Positions 49,773 through 58,587 are shown, numbered from the stretch's first letter. The stretch: DNA of 64,000 nucleotides from Nocardia vulneris (GCF_001613425.1 NZ_BDCI01000030.1:54161-118160), one strand, 5' to 3'. Translations and numbers: made by a program. Notes: generated by a model from the letters alone, not told the origin.

Positions 49773-51737
49773 ATGAGTCGCACGCGAGGAACCTGGACCA
49801 GCGTGGTGGCGGCAGTACTGCTCGTCGCCGGCATGGCCACCGCTTGTTCGTCCGATGACACGGACAAGGCCGCCGACGTCTGCGCGACGACGCCGAACGG
49901 GACGCTGGTCGCGGCGTCGCCGACCGGGCCGACGGGCAGCAAGGACATCAGCACCAATCCGGAGCTGTCCACCGGCTACCGGTCCGGGATGGTGGCCGCG
50001 CGCACCAAGACCTTCGCCGTGGCGACCGCGAACACCCTGGCCAGCAAGGCGGCATGTGAGGTCCTGCGCGACGGCGGCACGGCCGCGGACGCGCTGATCA
50101 CCGCGCAGACCATGCTCGGCCTGGTAGAACCCCAGTCGTCGGGCATCGGCGGCGGTGCGTTCCTGATGTACTACGACGCGGCGAGCAAGTCGGTGGAGGC
50201 GTACGACGGACGCGAGGTCGCGCCCGCCGCTGCCACCGAGAACTACCTGCGCTGGGTCAGCGACACCGACCGCACCGAACCCAAGCCGAACACGCGTGCC
50301 AGCGGCCGCTCCATCGGCGTGCCGGGCGTGCTGCGGATGCTGGAGATGGTGCATCGCGAGCACGGCAAAACCGGGTGGCGCGAATTGTTCGATCCGGCAA
50401 TCGGACTCGCGGATCGCGGCTTCTCGATCAGCCCCAGGCTCGCCGCCCAGGTCGCCGAACAGGCCAAGAACCTCGCCCTGGACGAGGCCGCGAAGGCGTA
50501 CTTCCTCAATCCCGACGGCACGCCCAAGCCGGCCGACACGCTGCTCACCAACCCGGCGATGGCCAAGACGCTGGGCGCCATCGCGTCCGAGGGCGCGCAG
50601 GCCTTCTACACCGGCGCCATCGCGCAGGACATCGTCGCCGCGGCCACCTCGACCAGCGGCGGCCGCACGCCCAGCCTGATCACCGCCGCCGACCTGGCCG
50701 GTTACCAGGCGAAGAAGCGCACGGCCCTGTGCACCGACTACCGCAACCATCAGATCTGCGGCATGCCGAACCCGTCGTCCGGCGGCAGCACCGTCGCCGC
50801 CACCCTCGGCATCCTGGAGAACTTCGACCTCGCCGCGCTGCCCCCGGACAACCTCGGCGCCGGCTCCGACACCGCCCGCAACGGCGGCAAGCCGAAGGCC
50901 GAAGCCGTGCACCTCATCGCCGAAGCCGAGCGGCTCGCCTACGCCGATCGCAACAAGTACGTCGCGGACACCGATTTCGTTCCGCTGCCCGGTAATTCGC
51001 TGCAGACCCTGCTCAACAAGGACTACCTGAAGCAGCGCTCCGCCCTGATCGACCGCAACCGCAGCATGGGCACCGCGCAGCCCGGCGACTTCGGCCCCGT
51101 CCCGGTCGGCGTCGGCCCGCAACCGCCGGAACACGGCACCAGCCATATCTCCGTCGTCGACCAGTACGGCAATGCGGCCGCCATGACCACCACCGTGGAA
51201 TCCGAATTCGGTTCCTTCCATCTCGTCGACGGCTTCGTGCTGAACAACCAGCTCACCGACTTCTCGGCGGACCCGCTGGGCACCGACGGCGCACCGGTCG
51301 CCAACCGGCTCCAGCCCAACAAGCGTCCGCGCAGCTCGATGAGCCCCACCCTGGTCTTCGACAAGGCGCCCGACGGCGCCCGCGGCAACCTCACCCATGT
51401 CGCGGGCTCCCCCGGCGGTTCGGTGATCATCCAGTTCGTCGTGAAAACCCTTGTCGGCATGCTCGATTGGGGCCTCGACCCGCAACAGGCCGTCTCCGCC
51501 CTGTCCTTCGGCGCCGGCAACTCCCCCGCCACCGGCGTCGGCGGCGAACACCCGAGCATCAACACCGCAGACAACGGCGACCACGACGCCCTCGTCCTGC
51601 GCCTACGCGAACTGGGCCACCAGGTCTCCGTCGCCCCTCAATCCAGCGGCCTCAGCGCCCTCACCCGCGACGGCACCGCCTGGGTCGGCGGCGCCGACCC
51701 CCGCCGCGAAGGAGCAGTCCTCGGCGACAACCGCTGA
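49773..51737 (+). CDS. ggt: gamma-glutamyltranspeptidase (lipoprotein)
   Basis: 654 residues. The signal peptide ends in a lipobox-like ATAC with Cys25, so the enzyme is probably anchored outside the membrane. The large subunit contains GGTAADALITAQTMLGLVEP and SSGIGGGAFLMYYD. Autocleavage is expected before Thr456 in PEHGTSHISVVD, the new N-terminal nucleophile, and GSPGGSVI lies near the end. It transfers or hydrolyses gamma-glutamyl groups, for example from glutathione, which mycolata take from hosts and do not make. An insertion of Pro-rich sequence is not seen; the length is slightly above the usual 580. Confidence 0.93.
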   Translation: MSRTRGTWTSVVAAVLLVAGMATACSSDDTDKAADVCATTPNGTLVAASPTGPTGSKDISTNPELSTGYRSGMVAARTKTFAVATANTLASKAACEVLRDGGTAADALITAQTMLGLVEPQSSGIGGGAFLMYYDAASKSVEAYDGREVAPAAATENYLRWVSDTDRTEPKPNTRASGRSIGVPGVLRMLEMVHREHGKTGWRELFDPAIGLADRGFSISPRLAAQVAEQAKNLALDEAAKAYFLNPDGTPKPADTLLTNPAMAKTLGAIASEGAQAFYTGAIAQDIVAAATSTSGGRTPSLITAADLAGYQAKKRTALCTDYRNHQICGMPNPSSGGSTVAATLGILENFDLAALPPDNLGAGSDTARNGGKPKAEAVHLIAEAERLAYADRNKYVADTDFVPLPGNSLQTLLNKDYLKQRSALIDRNRSMGTAQPGDFGPVPVGVGPQPPEHGTSHISVVDQYGNAAAMTTTVESEFGSFHLVDGFVLNNQLTDFSADPLGTDGAPVANRLQPNKRPRSSMSPTLVFDKAPDGARGNLTHVAGSPGGSVIIQFVVKTLVGMLDWGLDPQQAVSALSFGAGNSPATGVGGEHPSINTADNGDHDALVLRLRELGHQVSVAPQSSGLSALTRDGTAWVGGADPRREGAVLGDNR

Positions 51738-51824
51738 AAGATCGGTGCCCGGTGGCGCCTGCACTGAACACCGGGCACCAGGCCCTGCCCCACTGAATGC
51801 CGGACGGCCTGCCGCACCCACTAC

Positions 51825-52115
51825 GCAGCACTCGCGACGTGACGCGGGCACCCACGCTGACCGGGCCACGTCAAACCGATTCTCCACCTGGGCCACCGCC
51901 GTTGTTGCGCACCGCGCCGGCATCGCGCCGCCTGCCGCGCCACTAGGCAGCACTCACGACGTGACGCGGGCACCCACGCTGACAGGGCCACGTCAAACCG
52001 ATTCTCCGCCTGGGACACCGCCGTTGTTTGCGCACCCGCGCCAGCATCGCGCCGCCTGCCGCGCCCACTAGGCAGCACTGGTCGCGACGTGACGCGGGCA
52101 CCCGCGCTGACCGGC
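51825..52115. repeat. 122-125-bp tandem repeat, about 2.3 copies
   Basis: Copies begin with GCAGCACT at 51825, 51947 and 52072. Shared blocks are CGACGTGACGCGGGCACCC, GGGCCACGTCAAACCGATT and CACCGCCGTTGTT. The third copy breaks off after about 40 nt. Small indels give the unequal spacing. Confidence 0.88.
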
Positions 52116-52284
52116 GGGCCCGCTGCAAGGTGAACTCGCCCGCGACAGGCATGACGCGCCGCCGCAGGACGTTCTGGCATCCGGAGCCCTCGCCGCTCAG
52201 TTGTTCCCGTTGTCGCTCATGGCGGAACCTCGCGAACATGCCTGCCCGGCGTCGGTGCGAGGCGCACGTTCACCTGCTCTGCAC

Positions 52285-52360
52285 ATCCGCACCCCTTCTA
52301 GGGGCCCGCACCCTCTCTGCTGGTCCGCAAGTGGTGCGAACCCCTGGAAACGGTGCGGAT
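52285..52360. repeat. 76-nt palindromic element, copy D
   Basis: Same 36-4-36 plan, with 25 of 36 arm positions pairing and loop TGGT. The CTCGGGA block has become CTAGGGG with a compensating CCCCTGG in the other arm, so pairing is kept while the sequence changed. It lies 9 nt after the stop of the minus-strand GNAT gene. Confidence 0.88.
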
Positions 52361-52369
52361 TTCGGGGGT

Positions 52370-52909
52370 TCAGCGCGCCAGGCGCATGGGGTAGAGGACG
52401 GGGCCGTGGTCGAGGGGAAGTTCGGGTTCGGGGTGGAAGCCGAAGCGGTCGTAGAAGGGCATGGTGGTTTTGGCGTTCGCGATCAGGAAGCACGGTTCGG
52501 TCGAGGTCGCCAACCGCTGTTCCAGGAGGGAGGTCGCGAAACCTTTGCGTTGCGCGTCGGGCCGCGTGCCGACGGCGGCCAGGTAGAGATGCGGGGTCGA
52601 GGGCCGCGCCTCTTCCATCCGATGCGATACCGCAAGCGCCCGCGGCAGACTGCTCCGCAACGCCCGAACCAGCGTGAAATGCTTGGCAATCGGCGAGATC
52701 ACCCCGACGGGCTCCCACAGCGCGACGCTCACGACGCTCCGATCCTCGTCGAGCGCGAGATCGACCATGCCGGTCTCCGCCCGCGCCGCAATCCGCGCTT
52801 CCCAGAACAACGGTAACGCCTTACCCCGCCGCTCCGCATTCGGCCAGAAGTACGTCATCAGCGGATCGTCGGCATACGCCTCCGCCAGCACCACCGCACC
52901 CAACTCCAT
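52370..52909 (-). CDS. GNAT family N-acetyltransferase
   Basis: 179 residues. The acetyl-CoA loop is PDAQRKGFATSLLEQRL, matching Q/RxxGxG/A with Gly and Ala. The preceding strand is LYLAAVGTRP and the C-terminal ALITTKT-like strand is LIANAKTTMPFYDRFGF. The substrate is unknown. It ends 9 nt from palindromic element D. Confidence 0.87.
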   Translation of the reverse strand: MELGAVVLAEAYADDPLMTYFWPNAERRGKALPLFWEARIAARAETGMVDLALDEDRSVVSVALWEPVGVISPIAKHFTLVRALRSSLPRALAVSHRMEEARPSTPHLYLAAVGTRPDAQRKGFATSLLEQRLATSTEPCFLIANAKTTMPFYDRFGFHPEPELPLDHGPVLYPMRLAR

Positions 52910-53211
52910 AGCGCGAGGCTATCGAATCGGCCGTCGTGTCAGGTGGAGGCAGTCCTGTCCCAGCGTGGCCATCCGGCGGCAGTGCCGTGCTCGAGCGCTC
53001 CCTCGACGAGGCGCGGCTTCGAGCGGGGCGCCGTTGCGCCTCGGCGTGCCTAACCGAGGCCAACCGCTGTGAGCCAGGGGCTCCATGTTCGACCGCCTGG
53101 TGCACCACGCCGAGGTCATCTCCCTCGAGGGTGACAGTTACCGGCTCGAGGACCGCGACCTCGGCCGCGTTCCCGCCGCCGACGTTGGAAGTTCCGCGGC
53201 CAGGCCGCGAA
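52910..53211. other. gap between the GNAT and F420-type genes
   Basis: 302 nt with no intact gene. The right half holds an IS21-type remnant (from 53073). The left half has no feature I can name. Confidence 0.5.
53073..53200 (+). pseudogene. remnant of an IS21-family IstB ATPase (C-terminal end)
   Basis: In frame from 53073 the translation contains MFDRLVHHAEVISLEGD followed by SYRLEDRDLGRVPAAD. This closely resembles the last 35 residues of IstB helper ATPases of actinobacterial IS21 elements. A stop (53070-53072) lies just upstream in the same frame, and no Walker motifs or IstA gene are present, so only the tail of a deleted element survives. It runs into the 3' end of the convergent F420-type gene. 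Confidence 0.6.
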
Positions 53212-53619
53212 TCAACTGGTTCGGGTGATCCGCAGCACCGGGATCCGTCGCCGTGTCTTGGCCTCGAACTCGGCGAAACCCGGTTGGGCGGCTATGGCCT
53301 TCGCGAGCAGCCGGGTGCGCTCCTCGCCCTCGGTGGGCGTCGCTTCGGCCCGGTAGCTGTCGGCGCCGATTTCGACGGTGAGTTCCGGGTTGGCGACGAG
53401 GTTGTGATACCAGGCCGGATTCCGGTCGGAACCGGCGGCGGAGGCGACGACGAAAATGTCGTCACCGTCGGTGAAGTACACGACAGGGCTGACGCGCGTC
53501 AGGCCGGTCCGGGCGCCGACGGTGGTCAGCAATGCCATATCGAACGTGGCGAATCGGCCGCCGACCCGGCCGCTGTTGGCACGGAATTCGGCGATGACTT
53601 CGGGGTTGTACTCGAACAT
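53212..53619 (-). CDS. F420-dependent nitroreductase-family protein (DDN-like)
   Basis: 135 residues from the ATG at 53619. The split-beta-barrel family is recognised by RFATFDMALLTTVGARTGLTRVSPVVYF, DGDDIFVVASAAGSDRNPAWYHNLVANPELTVEI and the C-terminal FEAKTRRRIPVLRITRTS. These proteins use deazaflavin F420H2 as in mycobacterial Ddn and reduce quinones or other acceptors. An upstream Arg-rich extension in frame is rejected. AT-rich sequence about 53786-53830 could hold its promoter. Confidence 0.88.
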   Translation of the reverse strand: MFEYNPEVIAEFRANSGRVGGRFATFDMALLTTVGARTGLTRVSPVVYFTDGDDIFVVASAAGSDRNPAWYHNLVANPELTVEIGADSYRAEATPTEGEERTRLLAKAIAAQPGFAEFEAKTRRRIPVLRITRTS

Positions 53620-54045
53620 TCCGTTCCGATCGTCGAGTCGGATGTTGGTGCGGGACAACGAGGATGCCGGATCGCAGGACCGGCCCGGGTCGTACGAGCC
53701 GGCGCCAGCAGCCGAAGTGGCCTGGGGCCCGTCTCGATCGCCACCGCGTCGCCTCGCCGACCGCCGGAATCGGCCAGCCCTCACATTGTCTTTATCGTGA
53801 ATCAAATGGTTTTATTGCGAGTCAATCACAAGGCTCTGTCGTCGTCAATCGCTCGCGTATCGCCGCGTGGCCTGTCGGTGCACTCTCCGAGGGTGGGGGT
53901 GCTATGAGAGGCGTGGGTCGCGGCATTGCCGGATGTTCGTGTCCTGCTGCCCGAGTTCGGCATGCCTACGGCTCCGCCTGCGCGAGTCGCCGAGTCTGAC
54001 CCGGGGCCGCCCTCGGGGCGTCCGATCTCCGATCAGGTCTTACCG
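53620..54045. other. 426-nt gap upstream of the F420-type gene
   Basis: No gene is supported. An AT-richer stretch with TTGACT (on the minus strand, near 53817) and CAATAAAACCATTTGATT is a promoter candidate for the nitroreductase-like gene, giving a leader of about 180 nt. The rest shows a few GC-rich short inverted repeats but nothing clear. Confidence 0.4.
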
Positions 54046-54894
54046 TTATCGGAAAGCGGTGACGTGCTCGGTGATGAAGGTGCGCAGGCTGCGTGGTGTG
54101 GTCCCGGTGATCGATACCACGTCGTCGGTCAGCCACGCCGCATCGCCGGCGGCGATCAGGCCGAACACCTGGGCGTTCGAGGTGGCGACGGCCTCGGGGA
54201 CGCCGGCCCGGATCATCTCCGCGCGGTGCTCGCCGGGAGAGACGCGGCGGTACTCGACCTCCCGTCCCAGCGCGTGGGTCAACTCTTTCGCGACCTCGGC
54301 GTAGGTGATCAGGTCGGGACCGGTGAGCAGGTAGGTTCGGCCCGCGTGCTGCTCGGGCGTTGCGGCGATCGCCGCAGCGGTGGCACCGACGTCGCGGGCG
54401 TCGATCATCGCGAACCGGCCGTCGCCGGTCGACATCGTGAATCCACCTGTCTGCTTGATCATCGGCGCGGCGGCGAGCAGATTTTGCATGAAGAGGTTCG
54501 GTGCGAGCAGCGTGTACGCCAATCCGGTTCCTTTCAGATATGCCTCGATCCGTGCATGAGCGCGTCGACGGTCGACCGGTGAGTCGGCGGTCGCTTTGTG
54601 GTTGGTGATCTTGACGATGTGCCGCACGCCGTGGCGGAGGGCGCTCTCGATGATCGCGATCTCCGCCACCGGCTGGGACGGGCTGATGAGCAGGACGGTG
54701 TCGATGCCGTGCATGGGCGTGTCGAGCGTGTCGGGGCGGTCGAAGTCGCCCACCGCGATTTCGGCGCCCGCCGCGCCACCGCCTGCCGCGCGTGCCGGGT
54801 CACGCACCAGCGCCCGGGTGGGGTGGTGCCGGGCGGCGAGCAGCCGGACGGCTTCGGATCCAACCTTGCCGGTCGCACCGGTGACCAAGATCAT
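54046..54894 (-). CDS. NmrA-like NAD(P)H:quinone oxidoreductase (QorB-like)
   Basis: 282 residues from the ATG at 54894 (MILVTGATGKVG), where AGGGACAGG lies upstream. The N-terminal Rossmann motif TGATGKVG and an atypical-SDR body (HIVKITNHKATADSPVDRRRAHARIE) resemble QorB/YtfG, which reduces quinones. A divergent HxlR gene lies 96 nt away, the same pairing as ytfG-ytfH in Escherichia coli, so control by redox or electrophile stress is likely. Confidence 0.85.
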   Translation of the reverse strand: MILVTGATGKVGSEAVRLLAARHHPTRALVRDPARAAGGGAAGAEIAVGDFDRPDTLDTPMHGIDTVLLISPSQPVAEIAIIESALRHGVRHIVKITNHKATADSPVDRRRAHARIEAYLKGTGLAYTLLAPNLFMQNLLAAAPMIKQTGGFTMSTGDGRFAMIDARDVGATAAAIAATPEQHAGRTYLLTGPDLITYAEVAKELTHALGREVEYRRVSPGEHRAEMIRAGVPEAVATSNAQVFGLIAAGDAAWLTDDVVSITGTTPRSLRTFITEHVTAFR

Positions 54895-54990
54895 GACCTG
54901 TCCCTTCGAATCGCGTATACGAGCGAGTTCGATCATCCCGGTCACGGTATCTCTTGTGAAGAAGGCACCGTTTGGATATATAGGTACCTG

Positions 54991-55374
54991 ATGGATACCG
55001 ATAGGCAACCCACGTATGCGAAGCAGTGCCCGTCCCGCACGGTGGTCGACGTGCTGGCCAATAAGTGGGTGCTCTACGTCCTCGGCCTACTACGCCGCTA
55101 CGACCGGCCGCTGCGTTTCACCGAGCTGCGTCGCCAGATCGAGGGCGTGACGCAGAAATCCCTGACCCAGGCGCTGCGCAACCTCGAACGCGACGGGCTG
55201 ATCAGCCGCACCGTTTACCCGACCATCCCGCCGCGTGTCGAGTACGCCCTCACCGACCTCGGTGTCGCGGCCGGCGCCCTCACCACCGCGATCGCCGACT
55301 GGTCCCTGACCAACGCGACCCGCGTCCTGGAATCACGCGCGGCCTACGACGACCGGCTCGCCGACCAGTCGTGA
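54991..55374 (+). CDS. HxlR-type transcriptional regulator
   Basis: 127 residues of the winged-helix HxlR family. Cys residue 13 (YAKQCPSR) sits at the N-terminal position that acts as redox sensor in QorR/YodB-type members. The domain includes VLANKWVLYVLGLLRR, RFTELRRQIEGVTQKSLTQAL and RNLERDGLISRTVYPTIPP. TATATA just upstream and AGGTACCT at 54982-54989 could be the -10 box and an operator. It probably represses the divergent quinone-reductase-like gene. Confidence 0.9.
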   Translation: MDTDRQPTYAKQCPSRTVVDVLANKWVLYVLGLLRRYDRPLRFTELRRQIEGVTQKSLTQALRNLERDGLISRTVYPTIPPRVEYALTDLGVAAGALTTAIADWSLTNATRVLESRAAYDDRLADQS

Positions 55375-55461
55375 CGTTCCTCAGGACGCAAGCGGCACAC
55401 AAACCGGTGTGGACCTGACGTTCTCATCGGTTACGCCACAGGACTGCCGGAAATCAACGGT

Positions 55462-56043
55462 TCACGGTCGTACGGCACCGGGCTCACGGGCGGGTAGGCC
55501 ACGCAGCAGCGTGTCGAGGAACAGGTCGAATCTCGGTGCGCCGGCGCCGAGGTGGAGGGGATTCTCGGTGGTCGCCAACCAGCCGACGACGCAGGTCATG
55601 AAGATCTGCCAGCTGTGCTCGGCCATCTCGGCGGTCACCCCGGACCGGCGGAGAACGGCGCTGACCGCGCCCCGGACGCGGTCGATCGAGTGCGCGTTGT
55701 GCTCGTGCGGACGAGACAGGTGCGTGGCATAGCCGGGCAGGGCAAGGAATTCATCGCGCATCGCCCACGCGAGTCGGGTGAGCCAGGCTCGCCATTCCGG
55801 ATCTCCGGCATCGGCTCGCAGCAGGATTCGCTCGACGACGACCTCGCTGAGGAGATCGAAGAGCTCGTCGCGGTTCTTGATCCACCGGTAGAGCGCGCTG
55901 TGGCTGACGCCGAGGCTCGCTGCGAGCTCGCGCATGGTCAGCGTGTCGACGTTGTCGGCCTGCGACACCGCTTCGACGATCTTGTCCCGGCTGATCTGGG
56001 CGGGACGGCCCGGACCTCGTCGCTCGGCCACTTCGTCACTCAT
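55462..56043 (-). CDS. TetR family transcriptional regulator
   Basis: 193 residues. The N-terminus is PGRPAQISRDKIVEAVSQA followed by MRELAASLGVSHSALYRWIKNRDELFDLL, a clear TetR helix-turn-helix of the tetracycline-repressor type. The C-terminal domain is TetR_C-like. It is divergent from a beta-lactamase-fold hydrolase across 146 nt containing a perfect 29-nt palindrome that overlaps both -10 boxes, so it is expected to repress both genes. Confidence 0.92.
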   Translation of the reverse strand: MSDEVAERRGPGRPAQISRDKIVEAVSQADNVDTLTMRELAASLGVSHSALYRWIKNRDELFDLLSEVVVERILLRADAGDPEWRAWLTRLAWAMRDEFLALPGYATHLSRPHEHNAHSIDRVRGAVSAVLRRSGVTAEMAEHSWQIFMTCVVGWLATTENPLHLGAGAPRFDLFLDTLLRGLPAREPGAVRP

Positions 56044-56108
56044 GAATCAGACGATAGACAGTGCCCGCCGCCGAACGCGCCTCCGTCGGTGGCTGCGACA
56101 CCTCTCAC

Positions 56109-56137
56109 CCTATTAGTGACCATTGGTCACTAATAGG
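56109..56137. promoter_or_regulatory. 29-nt perfect palindromic operator with both -10 boxes
   Basis: CCTATTAGTGACCA (56109-56122) and TGGTCACTAATAGG (56124-56137) are perfect inverted repeats around one base. TAGGCT at 56134-56139 is a -10 candidate for the hydrolase, and TAGGGT on the minus strand (56108-56113) is one for the TetR gene. Binding would block both promoters at once. Confidence 0.8.
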
Positions 56138-56189
56138 CTAGTGTGAGTCGTGTCGACGGATCGGCCGTCACGCAACAGCGGGAGACACG

Positions 56190-57356
56190 ATGAAAGAAGC
56201 ACTCGAGGAGGCGGCTGGCATCCAAGGCGCGGTCGCGCCGGGATTCGAGGCTGTGCGCGAGCAGTTCGCCGCACTGCTGGCCGCAGAGGGTAGCGAACTG
56301 GACGCCCAATTGGCCGCCTACCACCGCGGAGAGAAGGTGGTCGACCTATGGGCGGGGCCGGATACGAACGCCGACTCGATCATGGGGATCTACTCGGCGA
56401 GCAAGGGGGTCACCCACCTGGTGGTGGCGCTGCTGGTCCAGGACGGCGTGGTGGACCTGGATCAGAAGGTGAGCCACTATTGGCCGCAGTTCGCGGTCGA
56501 GGGCAAGCGGGACCTCCTGGTGCGCGAACTGCTCTCCCACCAGGCCGGTCTGGTGGGTGCCGCGCACGGGTTCACGATGGAGGAACTCGCCGACGACCGA
56601 CTCGTGGCCGAACGACTCGGCGCGCAGCGCCCGTTCTGGCGACCGGGCCGGGCAACCGGGTACCACGCGTTGGTGATGGCCGCGCTGAGCGGAGAACTCG
56701 TGTGTCGCGCCACCGGCCGCACCGTCCAGGAACACTTCGCCGAACGACTCCAGGCTCCGCTGAAGCTCGACCTGCACCTGGGCCTGCCCGCGGGTCGAGA
56801 CGGCCAATTCCTCAGTGCCCAACCGATGACGGCGACCCCGGAACGCCTGCGCGAGCTTGCCGCGACCGCGACCTCCCCGGACAGTCTCAGCGGCATCGCC
56901 TTCAACCGGCACCATCCGCGCAACCGGGAGGTGTGGGAACTGCCCAATCTCCCGGTCGTCCGCTCCCGCGGGCCGGCCTCGTTCGGAGGCATCGGCACCG
57001 CCCGCAGCCTGGCCAAGCTGTATTCGGCGCTCGTGTCGCCGGTCGACGGCGTCGACCCGCTGCTCGAACCCGCCACCGCGTCGACGTTCGGCCAGATCCA
57101 GTCCAACGGTTTCGACTTGGTCCTGCGGCAGCCCAAGGCCTGGGCGGTCGGATTCCACGCGTCGTCGGAGATCTACCCGGTTCTCGGCGCCGGCGCGTTC
57201 GGCCACAGCGGAGCCGGTGGGCAGCAGGCGTTGGTCGACCCGCGCCACGAGCTGTCCTACGCCTTCCTGCGCCGCCGCTTCCTGTTGCCCAACCAGGCCG
57301 ACGCCGACCATCTGCGACTGCTGGCTGCGCTGGTCACTGCTGCGCGGCGGGCCTGA
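56190..57356 (+). CDS. beta-lactamase-fold serine hydrolase (EstB-like)
   Basis: 388 residues with GGAGA upstream and no signal peptide. The class C beta-lactamase/EstB triad is present: Ser69-xx-Lys72 in YSASKG, Tyr in TGYHALVM, and the HSGAGG motif near residue 340 in the KTG position. Related cytoplasmic enzymes are carboxylesterases with little beta-lactamase activity. Control by the divergent TetR protein is likely. Confidence 0.88.
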   Translation: MKEALEEAAGIQGAVAPGFEAVREQFAALLAAEGSELDAQLAAYHRGEKVVDLWAGPDTNADSIMGIYSASKGVTHLVVALLVQDGVVDLDQKVSHYWPQFAVEGKRDLLVRELLSHQAGLVGAAHGFTMEELADDRLVAERLGAQRPFWRPGRATGYHALVMAALSGELVCRATGRTVQEHFAERLQAPLKLDLHLGLPAGRDGQFLSAQPMTATPERLRELAATATSPDSLSGIAFNRHHPRNREVWELPNLPVVRSRGPASFGGIGTARSLAKLYSALVSPVDGVDPLLEPATASTFGQIQSNGFDLVLRQPKAWAVGFHASSEIYPVLGAGAFGHSGAGGQQALVDPRHELSYAFLRRRFLLPNQADADHLRLLAALVTAARRA

Positions 57357-57549
57357 TCACTCGCGCGGACCGCCGCCGTCTCCCGGCAGATCGACGAGCT
57401 GAGCACGATCCCGCCGGGGCGAGCAAGTTCTGCTTGTCGGCTCGTCGGGATCTCCGCCGGGCGAGAAGCGCCTGGACCGGGAGGTGCGAAACATGTTGTC
57501 GTGCACTGGGAAAGGGCATGCGGACAGCTCCCGGCTAAGCTCGAATCTC

Positions 57550-58008
57550 GTGGTCGAAAAACTGGAAATCTCTCGTGACATCGCTGCTTCGCCCGACGCG
57601 GTTTACGCGGCCGTCGCGGATGTGACCCGCATGGGTGAGTGGTCACAGGAGTGCTACGCCTGCGAGTGGCATGAGGGCTTCGACGGCCCGGTCGTCGGCG
57701 CTACTTTCGAAGGTCACAACCGCAACGGTGAGCGCGAGTGGACCACTCAGGGCAAAGTCGTCGAGGCCGACCCCGGCCGAGCGTTCACCTTCGAATGCTC
57801 GATGCGCGATTTCCACTACGCGACTTGGGGTTACCGCATCGAACACACGCTGACGGGTTGCCGGGTGACCGAGTGGACCGAGGACCTGCGGCCACCGGAG
57901 GGCTTGGAGATCAGTAAGAAGATTTCCGGTGTGCAGGACCGGACAGCGCGTAACCGGGAGACCATCAGCGGCACCCTCGAGCGCCTCGCGGCCGCCCTGG
58001 AGAACTGA
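57550..58008 (+). CDS. SRPBCC family protein (polyketide cyclase-like)
   Basis: 152 residues from a GTG (MVEKLEISRDIAASPDAVYAAV). DVTRMGEWSQECYACEWHEG and GATFEGHNRNGEREWTTQGKVVEADPGRAF are characteristic of SRPBCC/polyketide-cyclase-like proteins common in mycolata, which bind hydrophobic ligands. The ligand is unknown. A longer in-frame version starting at 57484 is possible, but its extra residues look like random translation. No strong ribosome-binding site is seen for either start. Confidence 0.78.
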   Translation: MVEKLEISRDIAASPDAVYAAVADVTRMGEWSQECYACEWHEGFDGPVVGATFEGHNRNGEREWTTQGKVVEADPGRAFTFECSMRDFHYATWGYRIEHTLTGCRVTEWTEDLRPPEGLEISKKISGVQDRTARNRETISGTLERLAAALEN

Positions 58009-58092
58009 ATCGAATCCGGTTCTCGCTGTTCGGAGTCTGTTCCTGGTGCCGGTCGGATTGGTCGACCGGCACGACGTCGTGGAGCGTGCCGA

Positions 58093-58587
58093 CTACTTTT
58101 CGGCGGTGTACTTTGCGCCGAGTTCGCGGAGTTTGTCCATGGCGGTGGCGGCGTGGGCTTTGTCGTTGGAGCGGATGGCGAGGAGGGGAACGTAGTCGTC
58201 GTTGACGAGTTCGAGGCGGGCCCAGGATTTGCGGTCGGGAAAGGCGACGCCGCGGACGGTGTCCCAGGGGAATTCATTGTCGCCCAGTACATTTCGAACG
58301 GTGACGCCGCGCGGGCCGACGCGTACCCGAGGCCGGGTGAGCATGAGGACTCCGCCGGCGATGAGCAGGCCGATGCCGATCATGGCGATCTGGTCGGCCA
58401 CCCGGAAGTTCACGCCGGTCGAACCGGAGCGCAGCCAGATGCCGCCGACGAGGAAGGCCGCGGCGATCAGGGTGGCGACGATCCACGCGGTACGCACCGC
58501 ACGCCGCGGTCGCACCTCGAAGTCCCACTCGGGCGACGCGGCTTGCGCCGCTTCGGCGTTCCTCCGGAAAATGCGCACCACCGGCAT
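58093..58587 (-). CDS. PH-domain membrane protein (Rv1417-like)
   Basis: 164 residues. Two membrane spans (about 33-48 and 66-83) are followed by a bacterial PH-like domain (RPRVRVGPRGVTVRNVLGDNEFPWDTVRGVAFPD, KSWARLELVNDDYVPLLAIRSND). In M. tuberculosis the equivalent Rv1417 also lies next to ribH, which supports the call. Function is unknown. Confidence 0.87.
   Translation of the reverse strand: MPVVRIFRRNAEAAQAASPEWDFEVRPRRAVRTAWIVATLIAAAFLVGGIWLRSGSTGVNFRVADQIAMIGIGLLIAGGVLMLTRPRVRVGPRGVTVRNVLGDNEFPWDTVRGVAFPDRKSWARLELVNDDYVPLLAIRSNDKAHAATAMDKLRELGAKYTAEK

Larger units (their letters stand above)
51738..52369. other. 632-nt repeat-filled gap between ggt and a GNAT gene
   Basis: The two genes converge here. 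It contains a roughly 123-bp tandem repeat (51825-52115) and palindromic element D (52285-52360). No open frame on either strand has coding character. Confidence 0.7.
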
